Below are positions 52,713 to 63,930 of a DNA stretch of 64,000 bases, in pieces. The position numbers and the translations under genes were made by a program. Each line of letters opens with the position of its first letter. Positions within the stretch are counted from its first letter, which is position 1. A model generated the notes under the pieces. The model was given only the letters and a program-made list of their open reading frames with translations. It had not been told where the DNA came from and ran no database searches. The stretch is taken from contig NC_092679.1 in assembly GCF_964355755.1 (NCBI RefSeq), positions 7,566,001-7,630,000 of the forward strand, written 5' to 3'. Source of the DNA: Antedon mediterranea. Taxonomy: Eukaryota; Echinodermata; Crinoidea; Comatulida; Antedonidae.

Positions 52713-52765
52713 AAAAGCAACTTTTTGATTTATAGGAATAAACGAATAGACCAAAAGTTGCTTTT
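52713..52765. repeat. Hairpin abutting the start of the 40-bp array
   Basis: AAAAGCAACTTTT (52713-52725) and its perfect inverse AAAAGTTGCTTTT (52753-52765) enclose 27 bp. The right arm ends one base before the first array unit. Confidence 0.8.
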
Positions 52766-54239
52766 ATGGTACAGTAGGTCTAAGCCTAGTAACCCTGATA
52801 GTATCATGGTACAGTAGGTCTAAGCCTAGTAACCCTGATAGTATCATGGTACAGTAGGTCTAAGCCTAGTAACCCTGATAGTATCATGGTACAGTAGGTC
52901 TATCTAAGCCTAGTAACCCTGATAGTATCATGGTACAGTAGGTCTAAGCCTAGTAACCCTGATAGTATCATGGTACAGTAGGTCTAAGCCTAGTAAGCCT
53001 GATAGTATCATGGTACAGTAGGTCTAAGCCTAGTAACCCTGATAGTATCATGGTACAGTAGGTCTAAGCCTAGTAACCCTGATAGTATCATGGTACAGTA
53101 GGTCTAAGCCTAGTAACCCTGATAGTATCATGGTACAGTAGGTCTAAGCCTAGTAACCCTGATAGTATCATGGTACAGTAGGTCTAAGCCTAGTAACCCT
53201 GATAGTATCATGGTACAGTAGGTCTATCTAAGCCTAGTAACCCTGATAGTATCATGGTACAGTAGGTCTAAGCCTAGTAACCCTGATAGTATCATGGTAC
53301 AGTAGGTCTAAGCCTAGTAACCCTGATAGTATCATGGTACAGTAGGTCTAAGCCTAGTAAGCCTGATAGTATCATGGTACAGTAGGTCTAAGCCTAGTAA
53401 CCCTGATAGTATCATGGTACAGTAGGTCTAAGCCTAGTAACCCTGATAGTATCATGGTACAGTAGGTCTATCTAAGCCTAGTAACCCTGATAGTATCATG
53501 GTACAGTAGGTCTAAGCCTAGTAACCCTGATAGTATCATGGTACAGTAGGTCTAAGCCTAGTAACCCTGATAGTATCATGGTACAGTAGGTCTAAGCCTA
53601 GTAAGCCTGATAGTATCATGGTACAGTAGGTCTAAGCCTAGTAACCCTGATAGTATCATGGTACAGTAGGTCTATCTAAGCCTAGTAACCCTGATAGTAT
53701 CATGGTACAGTAGGTCTAAGCCTAGTAACCCTGATAGTATCATGGTACAGTAGGTCTAAGCCTAGTAACCCTGATAGTATCATGGTACAGTAGGTCTAAG
53801 CCTAGTAACCCTGATAGTATCATGGTACAGTAGGTCTAAGCCTAGTAACCCTGATAGTATCATGGTACAGTAGGTCTAAGCCTAGTAACCCTGATAGTAT
53901 CATGGTACAGTAGGTCTAAGCCTAGTAACCCTGATAGTATCATGGTACAGTAGGTCTAAGCCTAGTAACCCTGATAGTATCATGGTACAGTAGGTCTAAG
54001 CCTAGTAACCCTGATAGTATCATGGTACAGTAGGTCTAAGCCTAGTAACCCTGATAGTATCATGGTACAGTAGGTCTAAGCCTAGTAACCCTGATAGTAT
54101 CATGGTACAGTAGGTCTAAGCCTAGTAACCCTGATAGTATCATGGTACAGTAGGTCTAAGCCTAGTAACCCTGATAGTATCATGGTACAGTAGGTCTAAG
54201 CCTAGTAACCCTGATAGTATCATGGTACAGTAGGTCTAA
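52766..54239. repeat. 40-bp satellite, block 1 (about 37 units)
   Basis: Unit: ATGGTACAGTAGGTCTAAGC then CTAGTAACCCTGATAGTATC. Two variant units occur: a 44-bp one with an extra TCTA (near 52898, 53222, 53466, 53671) and one with AAGCCTG for AACCCTG (near 52995, 53358, 53602). They recur in a regular order, which indicates amplification in blocks. Confidence 0.97.
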
Positions 54240-55033
54240 GGTCGTGTTTATACAACACCCTAAATTTGAACACGGCTTTAATTTTTAGCGTGTTGTTCAG
54301 ACCGAGGTCAACCCACCTTAACGTTTGCTGTTATACTAGAAATCACAATACCGTGTTGTACCGGAAGTTTCATCAACACGCAGTGCATGCTAGGATAAAA
54401 GGTCAAATCGTTGATCGCTTGAATTAGCTGGGTTAAGTCAACAATCATCGTCGCCTCCTCGCTGTCCGATGTATTCGCGCGGTTTTTACCATTTTCATTA
54501 TTGTATTCGTTCACGTTTGCATTGTTGTTTATTTTGTTCTCGGTTCATTTAAATTAATAAAAGTTATTTTAAGGGTTTCATTGTTTCATCTATACACCAT
54601 GGAGGTATACCTCCATGTATACACTATGGAAGAAGATGCCATTTTTGCGATGTTATTTTTTATTCTGTTTGGAGTGGGAAACGATAGAGGCCTACTACCA
54701 CTGCGAGTTGGCCCCACTAGGCTAGGCGTAAGACGTGGTAGGAGGATGATTGCTGGGATCGGAGCGAAGCAGCAATAAATGGACCCAATCTTGTTAGCAA
54801 CGTCGCATGACATGATTGATATTACGACCTGTTTTAACGAGAGGTCAAAATATACCCTGAGGACACTTCCAACACGGTAACGGCGACCGGGAATCCACCA
54901 AATTTTAGGATTCAGCCAAGTAGCCTTTTTTGCAATTAAAATCTCATTACACGGAATCTCTTTGTTGTTATACAACACACTTCTCGTAGGCGTGTAGAAT
55001 ATGCGTGTAATAGCGTGTTGTATAAACGCGCCC
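54240..55033. mobile_element. Insert 1: Harbinger-like non-autonomous transposon, TAA duplication
   Basis: Interrupts a satellite unit. Termini GGTCGTGTTTATACAACACC and, inverted, GGGCGCGTTTATACAACACG. TAA is duplicated (54237-54239 and 55034-55036), as PIF/Harbinger transposases do. Inside are two divergent short frames starting near 54514 (-) and 54581/54626 (+). A transposase is not recognisable. 794 bp. Confidence 0.8.
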
Positions 55034-55544
55034 TAAGCCTATAGTAACCCTGATAGTATCATGGTACAGTAGGTCTAAGCCTAGTAACCCTGATAGTATC
55101 ATGGTACAGTAGGTCTAAGCCTAGTAACCCTGATAGTATCATGGTACAGTAGGTCTAAGCCTAGTAACCCTGATAGTATCATGGTACAGTAGGTCTAAGC
55201 CTAGTAACCCTGATAGTATCATGGTACAGTAGGTCTATCTAAGCCTAGTAACCCTGATAGTATCATGGTACAGTAGGTCTAAGCCTAGTAACCCTGATAG
55301 TATCATGGTACAGTAGGTCTAAGCCTAGTAACCCTGATAGTATCATGGTACAGTAAGTCTAAGCCTAGTAAGCCTGATAGTATCATGGTACAGTAGGTCT
55401 AAGCCTAGTAACCCTGATAGTATCATGGTACAGTAGGTCTAAGCCTAGTAACCCTGATAGTATCATGGTACAGTAGGTCTAAGCCTAGTAACCCTGATAG
55501 TATCATGGTACAGTAGGTCTATCTAAGCCTAGTAACCCTGATAG
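55034..55544. repeat. 40-bp satellite, block 2 (about 13 units)
   Basis: Same unit as block 1, including 44-bp variants near 55233 and 55519 and an AAGCCTG variant near 55369. Confidence 0.97.
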
Positions 55545-57915
55545 GGTGCTGGTCAACCCGTACCCAAACCAACCCGTACCCATGCCAACTCGTACCCAAC
55601 TTGGCTAACCCGTACCCAAATAATTGGTCAACTCGTACCCACTTTGGCTAACCCGTACCCAAACCAACCCGTACCCATGCCAACTCGTACCTAAATATTT
55701 GGCTTACTCGTACCCAAGTATTTGGCTTACTCGTACCCATTATTTGGCTTTCTCGTACCCGTTATTTGGCTTACCCGTACCCGTTATTTGGCTTACCCGT
55801 ACCCATTTTTGGCTTACTCGTACCCATTATTTGGCCTACTCGTACCCAATTTGAATAATTACTTGTAATGATTTGATCGGCGCAAAACGGATGCTTTTGC
55901 CGTATGAATATTTTTATATTTAAATTGTTTTTTTATTTTACAGGTCTCGGTGAAATGTGTGCTAATAAAAAAATTAATGACCATTGATTTGATTGTAGAC
56001 TTCGTTTAATTAGGCATATATTTGTTAACATTTATTTAAATGTAGTATTATAGTTTTATAAACGTATGTTTGATGTGTCTTTTTTATTTACGTAAGAGAA
56101 AATTAATTAATAAAAAAATATTTTAACTGTTGTATAGTTAGTATTACAATTCAATTAAGCCCAGGTAAAGTACCAACAACGTATAATTTTATACTTATCA
56201 ATTTTTATTCTTTTATTTTATTCTAATTATCTTCCCTGATTGCATTCGATCAAGTAATTATTATTTCTATTGTATTTGTATGTTCAAAATTGGTTGAATT
56301 AACAACGCCCTGTTTTAAGCAAAAAGCCTGCAGGGGGCTATGGGGTCGAATTACTCGTAGATTTCGTGTTACGTGTTTTTGCTGACCGGGATTAACCTTT
56401 TATTACAAAAAACACGCATTTATAGGGCCGGCGTCAAAGAGACGACTCAGTAATGACGTATGATCGTTTTCCATATATTTTATTTATTAATAATTCAGTG
56501 AAATGATCATATACACGTACTGTCGTACTGTAAGGCAATTATTAAACATTTTGGCAGATTTTCTTCTATAACAGCTACGTACGTGTTTTTGCTGAATGGG
56601 GATTCCTCTTTAATATTAAAAAAAAACGCATTTGTACGGGTCCATTTGTATTGTGTCCAAAAATAGACAACGCAATGTGGCGTATGATCGTTTTCTATTT
56701 ATTTTTTTTCTGAAATAATTCAGTAAAATTATCTGTTTGTTTACGGTAATTAAACATTTTTGGTAAATGTTTCCTCAATAACTTACAGCTACGTGTTTTT
56801 GCTGACGAGGGATTCCCTTTTTAAAAAAAAATACGCATTCTATGTGTCAAATAAGACAAATGAATGAACTACGATCGTTTTTCCATGGCAACGGATGTCG
56901 TTATTTACTAAAATAATAAAAACGTTCTGAAGGCCTACCTACACGTGTCTGAGTACTTACGTATCTGTCAGCGATAAGATGATTTTTTTAAGTTTGTAGT
57001 ATTTATTTCGGTTTTTAGTCATAATAATAAGCTACAGTAATAATCATTATAAAATGAAAACGTAATAACAGCAAATGTCGTCGTTTGTAATTAAATGTTA
57101 AATTATTGGGAGGTTACCTTTTATTATTCTCTCACATCCGTCATTGTAAACTAGATAAACGGCAATAATCTAATCTACTACTAAGATGCTCATAGCAGCA
57201 ATGAGGCTGGTATCCACTTAAATAGTTTCGTGATTTTAAAATACGAGTGACTACTTAAAAATGTATTAAATATTTTCGAAATGTTAAAACAGTTTAATAA
57301 TTTCCAAAACTTGCAAAACAAAACAACAAAAAACATTCGTTTTAAAACGATTTTCAAAAAGCACATTACTTCATTATCTGTAAAATAAAATGAAAATACA
57401 AATTATGTATAAAAGATATTCATGTTTACTTTAATAATTCAAGTTTTCATCATCACAGACTAGTGGGTATTTCAATTTCCGTGTACTACTATTTGTAGAA
57501 AATAATAGATGAATAACTCATAAATGAAAAAAAATAGAATGCAGCACAGCCGACCACTGACATATAAAACAGCGCCCTCAAGTATTAACTTGACCAAATA
57601 CGACGTACGCAATACGATGAAAGCTGTGCTTTTTTCGTACGAGTCTGTACATATTATTATACTTTTTAGGTCAATAGTTTTTGCCATTATAATATCGAAC
57701 ATATGATTGGTATCTAAAAATTTAATAAAACTGGGTTTAAATGTAATATAAATATACTTTAAATAGCATTAAACTTGGGTACGGGCTAGCCAATGATGGG
57801 TACGGGTCAGCCAATGATGGGTACGGGTCAGCCAAAATTTTGGGTACGAGTAAGCCAAAATTTGGGTACGAGTTGGTGGGTACGAGTTGGCATGGGTACG
57901 GGTTGACCTGTATTC
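55545..57915. mobile_element. Insert 2: 2.4-kb element with GTACCC subterminal repeats, 10-bp duplication
   Basis: Left end GGTGCTGGTCAACCCGTACC; right end inverted GAATACAGGTCAACCCGTAC. ACCCTGATAG is repeated at 55535-55544 and 57916-57925. About a dozen copies of TTGGCTTACTCGTACCC-like units follow the left end and a similar set precedes the right end. A duplication of 9-10 bp suggests a Mutator-like transposase, but none is encoded here. The interior also repeats TACGTGTTTTTGCTGA at about 56369, 56579 and 56790. Confidence 0.75.
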
Positions 57916-57951
57916 ACCCTGATAGTATCATGGTACAGTAGGTCTAAGCCT
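57916..57951. repeat. 40-bp satellite, block 3 (single partial unit)
   Basis: ACCCTGATAGTATCATGGTA through GGTCTAAGCCT, between inserts 2 and 3. Confidence 0.95.
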
Positions 57952-60012
57952 GGGTAGTAACAAAGTGCGAGGCAGCGAGGCACGCGAGGCAGGGAAGGCA
58001 TGCGAGGCAAGTCAGAAATTTATGCGAGGCATCGTTTTACCATCATCAAAAAATGCGAGGCATCATTTTATCATTTCTCAAAATTGCAAGGCAGGAAATC
58101 ACCGAAATTGAAGTAGCCTAGTAGGCCTAGGCCCGCTAGGCTAGTTTCCTTTTGCACCTGCCTTGTAATTTAACCAAGGCTTTATCCTGAATACCACAGC
58201 TTAGAATTAGTAGGCCTACTTTAATGAAGAAAAATCACATAAAAGTAACAATAAATCCATTAAATTGGTGATTTTACAGACGTTGTTTTTCTCGCATTTC
58301 GCACACTCAATGTTCAATATTTTGGTTTCTATGGAACGCCAAAAGAGCAAAATTAATTAGAGGGCTAAAAACTCTGTGGAATCCATTTATATTTAACGCA
58401 TTATTTGGTGAAAATCAAGTACAATTTCAATAGATTTTGTCACTGTCAGTAAGGAAAAATGTTACTGTTGATAATGTACACGGTTTCGTTAACCTTTTAA
58501 AGAATAAAATAGAAAAATTCATCATAATATCCTTAGTAGGATGTCCTAGGTCTAGACTAGGTAGTGATGTTGATTTAGGATCGATTATTATTCTTTGAAA
58601 ACAGAAAAGTATCAGCAGTAACATATTACAACATTTTTATTGACAAATTAACAAATATATTGAAATAAAACGTGTTTTTCACCAATAAATGCATGAGAAA
58701 TTGACGCATTCCACTGAGTTTTAGTCCTCTATTATCGTTGCTCTTTTGGCGCTCCATAGAAACAAAAATATTGAACATTGAATAAGTGAAATTCGCGAAC
58801 AGTGTGCGAGAAACACGCCTGTAAAATCATTAATTTAAGGATTTATTTGTTACTTTTTATGTGATTCTTTCATTAAAGTACTCATGAGGTATACTCCTAA
58901 GGTGTGGTATTCACACGATAAAGTTAGTTATCAAATTTGGAGTAAAAATATAAGCGAAGGAAACTAGCGCCAGGTTTATTAGTACGTACATGGACAACAA
59001 TAAATAAAAATCGTTCGTAATATACCTAGCTTACTAAAACAGGAATAGTGTATCATTATTAAATATTACACCAATTATTATTTTATCAAAATTGATTAAA
59101 CTATTTTCTACATAGGCCTTTATCTAGGTTGGGGCTAAGCATATTAGCTAAAGTTTAATTTTAGGCCTAGTATTACAATTGTCGGACGTAAGTCTTTTTT
59201 CACACGCGCTCCAGAATTCTGTCGCAATTTTTTTCTTTGCGGCATGTTATTGGATTGGCATATCAGTTACCTTTTATTCACCGCCAGTTATTGAACTTGT
59301 CCTGGCAATCGCTGTTCACCTTATTTGCGAGAGAGGTACACGTGTTGTTCCTAGAGAATGGAATGTCAAAAATGTCTTTGGCACGCCGCTCAGAGAGAAG
59401 TCTGTGCGTTGCTGCTGAAACCACGTGCTATAGGAGGGGAATGCACCACAATCCTCTGAGCTGAGGGCTGAATCATTCCGCTACCTGCTAAATATTAAAG
59501 AGGGATTTTCCATCTCTCGGGTCTACCGGATCTAGGCGCAGGGGTGTGACAAAATATTATTTTCACTCTGCTATGTTCGAGAGACATGTGAGTGAACACG
59601 CTCGAAATGCCAACAAACATTGCAGTCATTTGATGAGTGTGTCGCTATAACAATTATTGTTTATCGAAAGTTGAAGACTGTCGTTCAGATTTTTGAACCG
59701 TAGTTTGGGCACTTTTGTAAAAGTAAAATTTGACACGATATGACTTGAATGAAAAAACAATCGTTACATAAAAATAAACAACATGATGAGTGTATACACG
59801 AATCTATTTAGATACGCTTGTATCGATTGATTATTAGGCCTATAATATAGCATAATAGCACGTTAAGATATGCCTCGCACCTTTTTGAAATTGTAAACTA
59901 TATGCCTCGCATGCTTCGCACTTTTGGAAATGATAAAATGATGCCTTGCACAAATATTTGGCATGCCGCGCATGCCTCGCTTGCCTCGCTGCCTCGCACT
60001 TTGTCAACACTC
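57952..60012. mobile_element. Insert 3: 2.06-kb element with GCGAGGCA termini, 9-bp duplication
   Basis: Left end GGGTAGTAACAAAGTGCGAG; right end inverted GAGTGTTGACAAAGTGCGAG. TCTAAGCCT is repeated at 57943-57951 and 60013-60021. Repeats of (A/G)GCGAGGCA crowd both ends. A second foldback element (58150-58980) is nested inside. No transposase recognised. Confidence 0.75.
58150..58980. mobile_element. Foldback element D nested in insert 3
   Basis: The left arm contains GAAAAATCACATAAAAGTAA, GGTGATTTTACAGACG, TTTCTATGGAACGCCAAAAG and AGAGGGCTAAAAACTCTGTG. The right arm (58705-58960) is their inverse, including CTTTTGGCGCTCCATAGAAA and TTACTTTTTATGTGATTC. A second copy occurs at 62615-63190. 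Confidence 0.8.
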
Positions 60013-60057
60013 TCTAAGCCTAGTAACCCTGATAGTATCATGGTACAGTAGGTCTAA
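60013..60057. repeat. 40-bp satellite, block 4 (single unit)
   Basis: One unit from TCTAAGCCT to GGTCTAA between inserts 3 and 4. Confidence 0.95.
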
Positions 60058-60984
60058 CGCCCGTATTCTTAAACCGGACTTTAGTCGTAGTTCGAAGTTC
60101 GACTTGGAAAAGTCGTAGTTCGAGCTATTACTTCAAATTCGATTCAAAAACGAAGTAGTCGAAGTTTGCAGTTCGACTTAATGAAGTCGAGCTTTTAGTC
60201 GAGTTGCACACGTCTGGGTAACAAAGGCTATACATTGGCCAATGACAAGAGAGTATTTGAGGAGCAGACGAAATTTTGCGCATTGATATCACTTTCCATT
60301 TCTTACAACACTTTTTACGCATCAGGACTATATACATGAAAAATAATTTTAATCGTTAATTATTAGAACAATATCAGTATTAATTTAACAGTGAAGTATA
60401 TTTGATTAACAACAAATAAAATCTTAAAAATATATTTAGGAACCATGGCGGTACGGTAACTTTTATATTTTCTAGGACCCCAACAAAGTATGATCGCCAC
60501 GAACCACGCACTTCATAGCGTGACAAGAAAGCGCTAGGCCCCCTAAACATTCCATCGCGTGGTGAATTGCCGCATCTCCCATTGTCGCTATGGCGTGACG
60601 TAGCTCAAGTCGGACTTGCGCGAAGAAAATAATGTAATTTGTATACAGTTGTAAATAAAGATGATTTTCATTATTATAATTTATACCAATGTATATTTAA
60701 TTAAGCTAATATAAATATAGATATTTCATTCTTCAATATCTGGCCAATATAACAACTCAATGACTGTTACGTTTTTTATAAACATCGTTTAAAAACCATT
60801 TAGTCGACCATTTAGTCTGCCCCCTCCAGGACTAAAAAAATTGATCAAAATCCGTCTCCATTTAGTCGAGGTTGGCCTGATTTAGTCGGTGATTTAGTTG
60901 AAGTTCGGTTTATGAATTAAAATGACGTCATTTTTTTAGTTTTAGCTCGAACTACGACTAAAGTCCGGTTTAAGAATACGGGCG
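60058..60984. mobile_element. Insert 4: Harbinger-like element with 38-bp perfect termini, TAA duplication
   Basis: Both ends start CGCCCGTATTCTTAAACCGG and stay identical (inverted) for 38 bases. TAA is duplicated (60055-60057 and 60985-60987). The perfect termini indicate a recent insertion. 927 bp, with no transposase. Confidence 0.85.
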
Positions 60985-61386
60985 TAAGCCTAGTAAGCCT
61001 GATAGTATCATGGTACAGTAGGTCTAAGCCTAGTAACCCTGATAGTATCATGGTACAGTAGGTCTAAGCCTAGTAACCCTGATAGTATCATGGTACAGTA
61101 GGTCTAAGCCTAGTAACCCTGATAGTATCATGGTACAGTAGGTCTAAGCCTAGTAACCCTGATAGTATCATGGTACAGTAGGTCTAAGCCTAGTAACCCT
61201 GATAGTATCATGGTACAGTAGGTCTAAGCCTAGTAACCCTGATAGTATCATGGTACAGTAGGTCTAAGCCTAGTAACCCTGATAGTATCATGGTACAGTA
61301 GGTCTAAGCCTAGTAACCCTGATAGTATCATGGTACAGTAGGTCTAAGCCTAGTAACCCTGATAGTATCATGGTACAGTAGGTCTA
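60985..61386. repeat. 40-bp satellite, block 5 (10 units)
   Basis: Starts with an AAGCCTG variant unit, then uniform 40-bp units to GGTCTA. Confidence 0.97.
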
Positions 61387-62464
61387 CAGTGGCGGATCTA
61401 GGATCTGACGAGGGGGGGTGGCCACGAAAGTGGCAAAGGAGGTGCGTAGCACCGAGCGGGGGAGGGCTTGCGAGTTTCCGAAAATTTTTGAAAAAATAGA
61501 TGCTTACACACTGTTTAATAGGCTAGACAAACTGTTTCCATCACACTTAATAACAAATATTACATAATGTAAATTTAAATACATCCTTCCTAAATACTGT
61601 ACGGATCTTTTTCGACGAACTAATAATAAACTTTGATCGGAAAACCTTCAAACAAAATGAACATTTGGTTGCGGTACTCCGAAAATGCCTCGATAGAGTG
61701 CATGTGTTGTGTACCGTGTTTTGGTGGTCTGTTAACCTCAGAGATATATACCCTACAGCCGGGTGAATAACTCAATGTAATTTGGTATACAATGATCGCA
61801 GTAATCGCCGTGTCTATAACACAAATCAAAAAACGCCAAATACGCCACATACTTTTTTCGGCCGTCCCGTGTACATACAAGACATTTCATGTTTATTTTA
61901 TGCCTATAAAATAATAAAAGAACACCATGTTTCTCGTTTATTTTTATCGTTTATACTGCATACCATAATATTATACAAAAAACTTTCATGCGCGAGAAAA
62001 AAGTTCCCGATATTACACTCCACTCAGGGGTGTAAATATACCACGCTAACGCTTGTGCACACACGGACCAGGCAATGGAAAATGGTGTATTTTGGAGAGT
62101 GATGACGTCAGCATTCACACGAGGAGCGAGCTTGACAACGTGACGCTGGTAGTTTTAGGAGTGCGTGTGTTTTGAAAATGGGTATTTTCCGAAGATTGTA
62201 AATCGTGTTTTCTTTTTAAACTCTTGAATTCATAATAGTAATTGAGCTCTTAGCTCTTTCACTGTGTAGGCCTATTTACACAGAACTATTAATGCTAACC
62301 CTAGCTCTAGTAGGGCCTAGCTAGCTAGGCCTACTCTTCTTAATTAAAAGATTAATCCACGTCTAGTGACGGTCAATCGCGATTAGGTTGCATCTTTTTT
62401 TTTTTTTTTTAGAATTAAGGGGGGTGGCTAGCCACCCTATTCACCCCCCCTAGATCCGCCACTG
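61387..62464. mobile_element. Insert 5: 1.08-kb element with CAGTGGCGGATCTAGG termini, 5-bp duplication
   Basis: Both ends are CAGTGGCGGATCTAGG followed by G-rich sequence, in inverted orientation. GTCTA is duplicated (61382-61386 and 62465-62469). The terminus resembles hAT-type ends, but the usual hAT duplication is 8 bp, so the class is uncertain. No transposase recognised. Confidence 0.8.
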
Positions 62465-62510
62465 GTCTAAGCCTAGTAACCCTGATAGTATCATGGTACA
62501 GTAGGTCTAA
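62465..62510. repeat. 40-bp satellite, block 6 (last unit)
   Basis: GTCTAAGCCTAGTAACCCTG to GGTCTAA, the last satellite sequence in the window. Confidence 0.95.
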
Positions 62511-62614
62511 GGGTGTCACGAAAGCTCAGACCACGAAAGCTCAGACCCCCTAAGACCTAAGATCACGAAAGCTAAGACCCAACACCTAAGATTACAAATA
62601 TTTATCTTTCGCAC

Positions 62615-63190
62615 CTGCCTTGTATTTTAACTCCCAACATTTATTCTGAATACCACACCTTAGAATTGGCACTTTCATGAAAAAGAATCACATAAAAAGT
62701 AACAAATACATTTTTAAATTGATGATTTTACAGACGTTTTTCTCGCACACAAAATGACTAGCCTACAGTACAGTAGGCCTACCCCATGGGCCATGTTCAA
62801 TGTTTTTGTTTCTATGGAACGTCAAAAGAGCAAAAATTATATAGAGGGCTGAAAACTCTGTGGAGTCCATCTACAGTGTGGATGGAACAATGTAAAATTA
62901 AAATTGTAATGATAATAGTATAATCATGCAAGTACGAAGAAATAAATACTGGCAAATAAATTTTAATTTAAAAATCATGATAAGTTTTTTTGTTTCGTTT
63001 TCTTTCTGTTTTTATACTTGTACTATTATTGTTGCTCTTTTGGCGCTCCATAGAAACAAAAACATTGAGCATGGTGGGAGCTCGAGGAGTTACATTGTCA
63101 TTACAGCAGTATACAAAGAAACACATCTGTAAAATCATCAATTTAAAGGATTTATTTATTTGTTATTATGTGTTTCTCCTTCTGAAAGTA
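62615..63190. mobile_element. Foldback element D, second copy
   Basis: Shares with 58150-58980 the blocks GAATCACATAAAAAGTAACA, GATGATTTTACAGACG, TTTCTATGGAACGTCAAAAG and AGAGGGCTGAAAACTCTGTG, and the inverted right arm CTCTTTTGGCGCTCCATAGA and TCTGTAAAATCATCAATTTA. Confidence 0.8.
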
Positions 63191-63299
63191 CTTATAATAG
63201 TCCAGTCCCTAAGGGGAGAAAAAGGGGTGGGATGTTACCAGACTGGATACAAATTTTTCAGTATAGCAGTTTGGTAGAGTATAGTGTGGAGATGCCAAA

Positions 63300-63840
63300 A
63301 CAAAGTTACTGGAAATCTGATTTGACCTCTGTGACCTCTGACCTCAATTTTTATATTTTTCTATTATATAACTAAAAATCGCCATATCTTGACAACGCAG
63401 GGACATTTTACATTTATTTTTTTTTCAAAATGCTTGGAAGATATATATTTATATTCGCTATAATGAAAATAATTGTACAAAAATGGCCGCAAAGGCTTTA
63501 TTTTTCAGTTTGACCTTTGACCTTGATTGCCTAATATCTCAATAACACGCAATTTCAGAGATTTGAGAATGGGCTCAAAATGTTAAGAAAATAAATCTAA
63601 TATTTAGTCTAATAGAAACTTTTTTCAAAAAATTACCATAAATCAAGCTTTTTTGACCCTTGACCTCTAATGTTTGAATATGTCAATATCTCGGTAACTA
63701 TTTGTCCTAAAAAGTTCAGTTTGGTGTCAAATTGTTTAGAATATACACATTTATATTTGCTCTAACAAAATATTTTGTCAGAATTCAATTGGAAATGTCA
63801 TTTTGAGCTAAGACCCATCGTTTTGCATATATTTAGCAAT
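63300..63840. repeat. Degenerate repeats with TGACCTTTGACCT motifs
   Basis: TGACCTCTGTGACCTCTGAC (63324), TTTGACCTTTGACCTTG (63509) and TTGACCCTTGACCTC (63653) are each followed by ATATCT(C/T)-(A/G)(A/G)TAAC-like and ATATTTATATT-like blocks. This suggests a diverged tandem unit of about 150-200 bp. Probably interior sequence of insert 6. Confidence 0.5.
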
Positions 63841-63930
63841 TAATAATCTAAAAAAAGAGATCGAGAGAGGGGAGGGGGTTGGGGTGGATGGAGAGACACA
63901 TATTTTTGTTACATGTTACACAAATGTTAA

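Larger units (their letters stand above)
62511..63850. mobile_element. Insert 6: element starting GGGTGTCACGAAAGCTCAGA, right end not seen
   Basis: It leaves the satellite right after TAA (62508-62510), the same place used by inserts 1 and 4. The left end holds three CACGAAAGCT(C/A)AGACC repeats. GAGCTAAGACCC near 63808 could be a degenerate inverted subterminal repeat. No matching right terminus or satellite follows within the window, so the end given here is arbitrary. Confidence 0.5.

Noticed and set aside
54586-54978. 130-codon - strand frame inside insert 1
   Set aside because: No transposase or Myb-like motif recognised. It overlaps a similar + strand frame and probably reflects a decayed element.
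55624-55854. Frame of 76 codons rich in TRTHY/YPLW
   Set aside because: Translation of the GTACCC subterminal repeats of insert 2.
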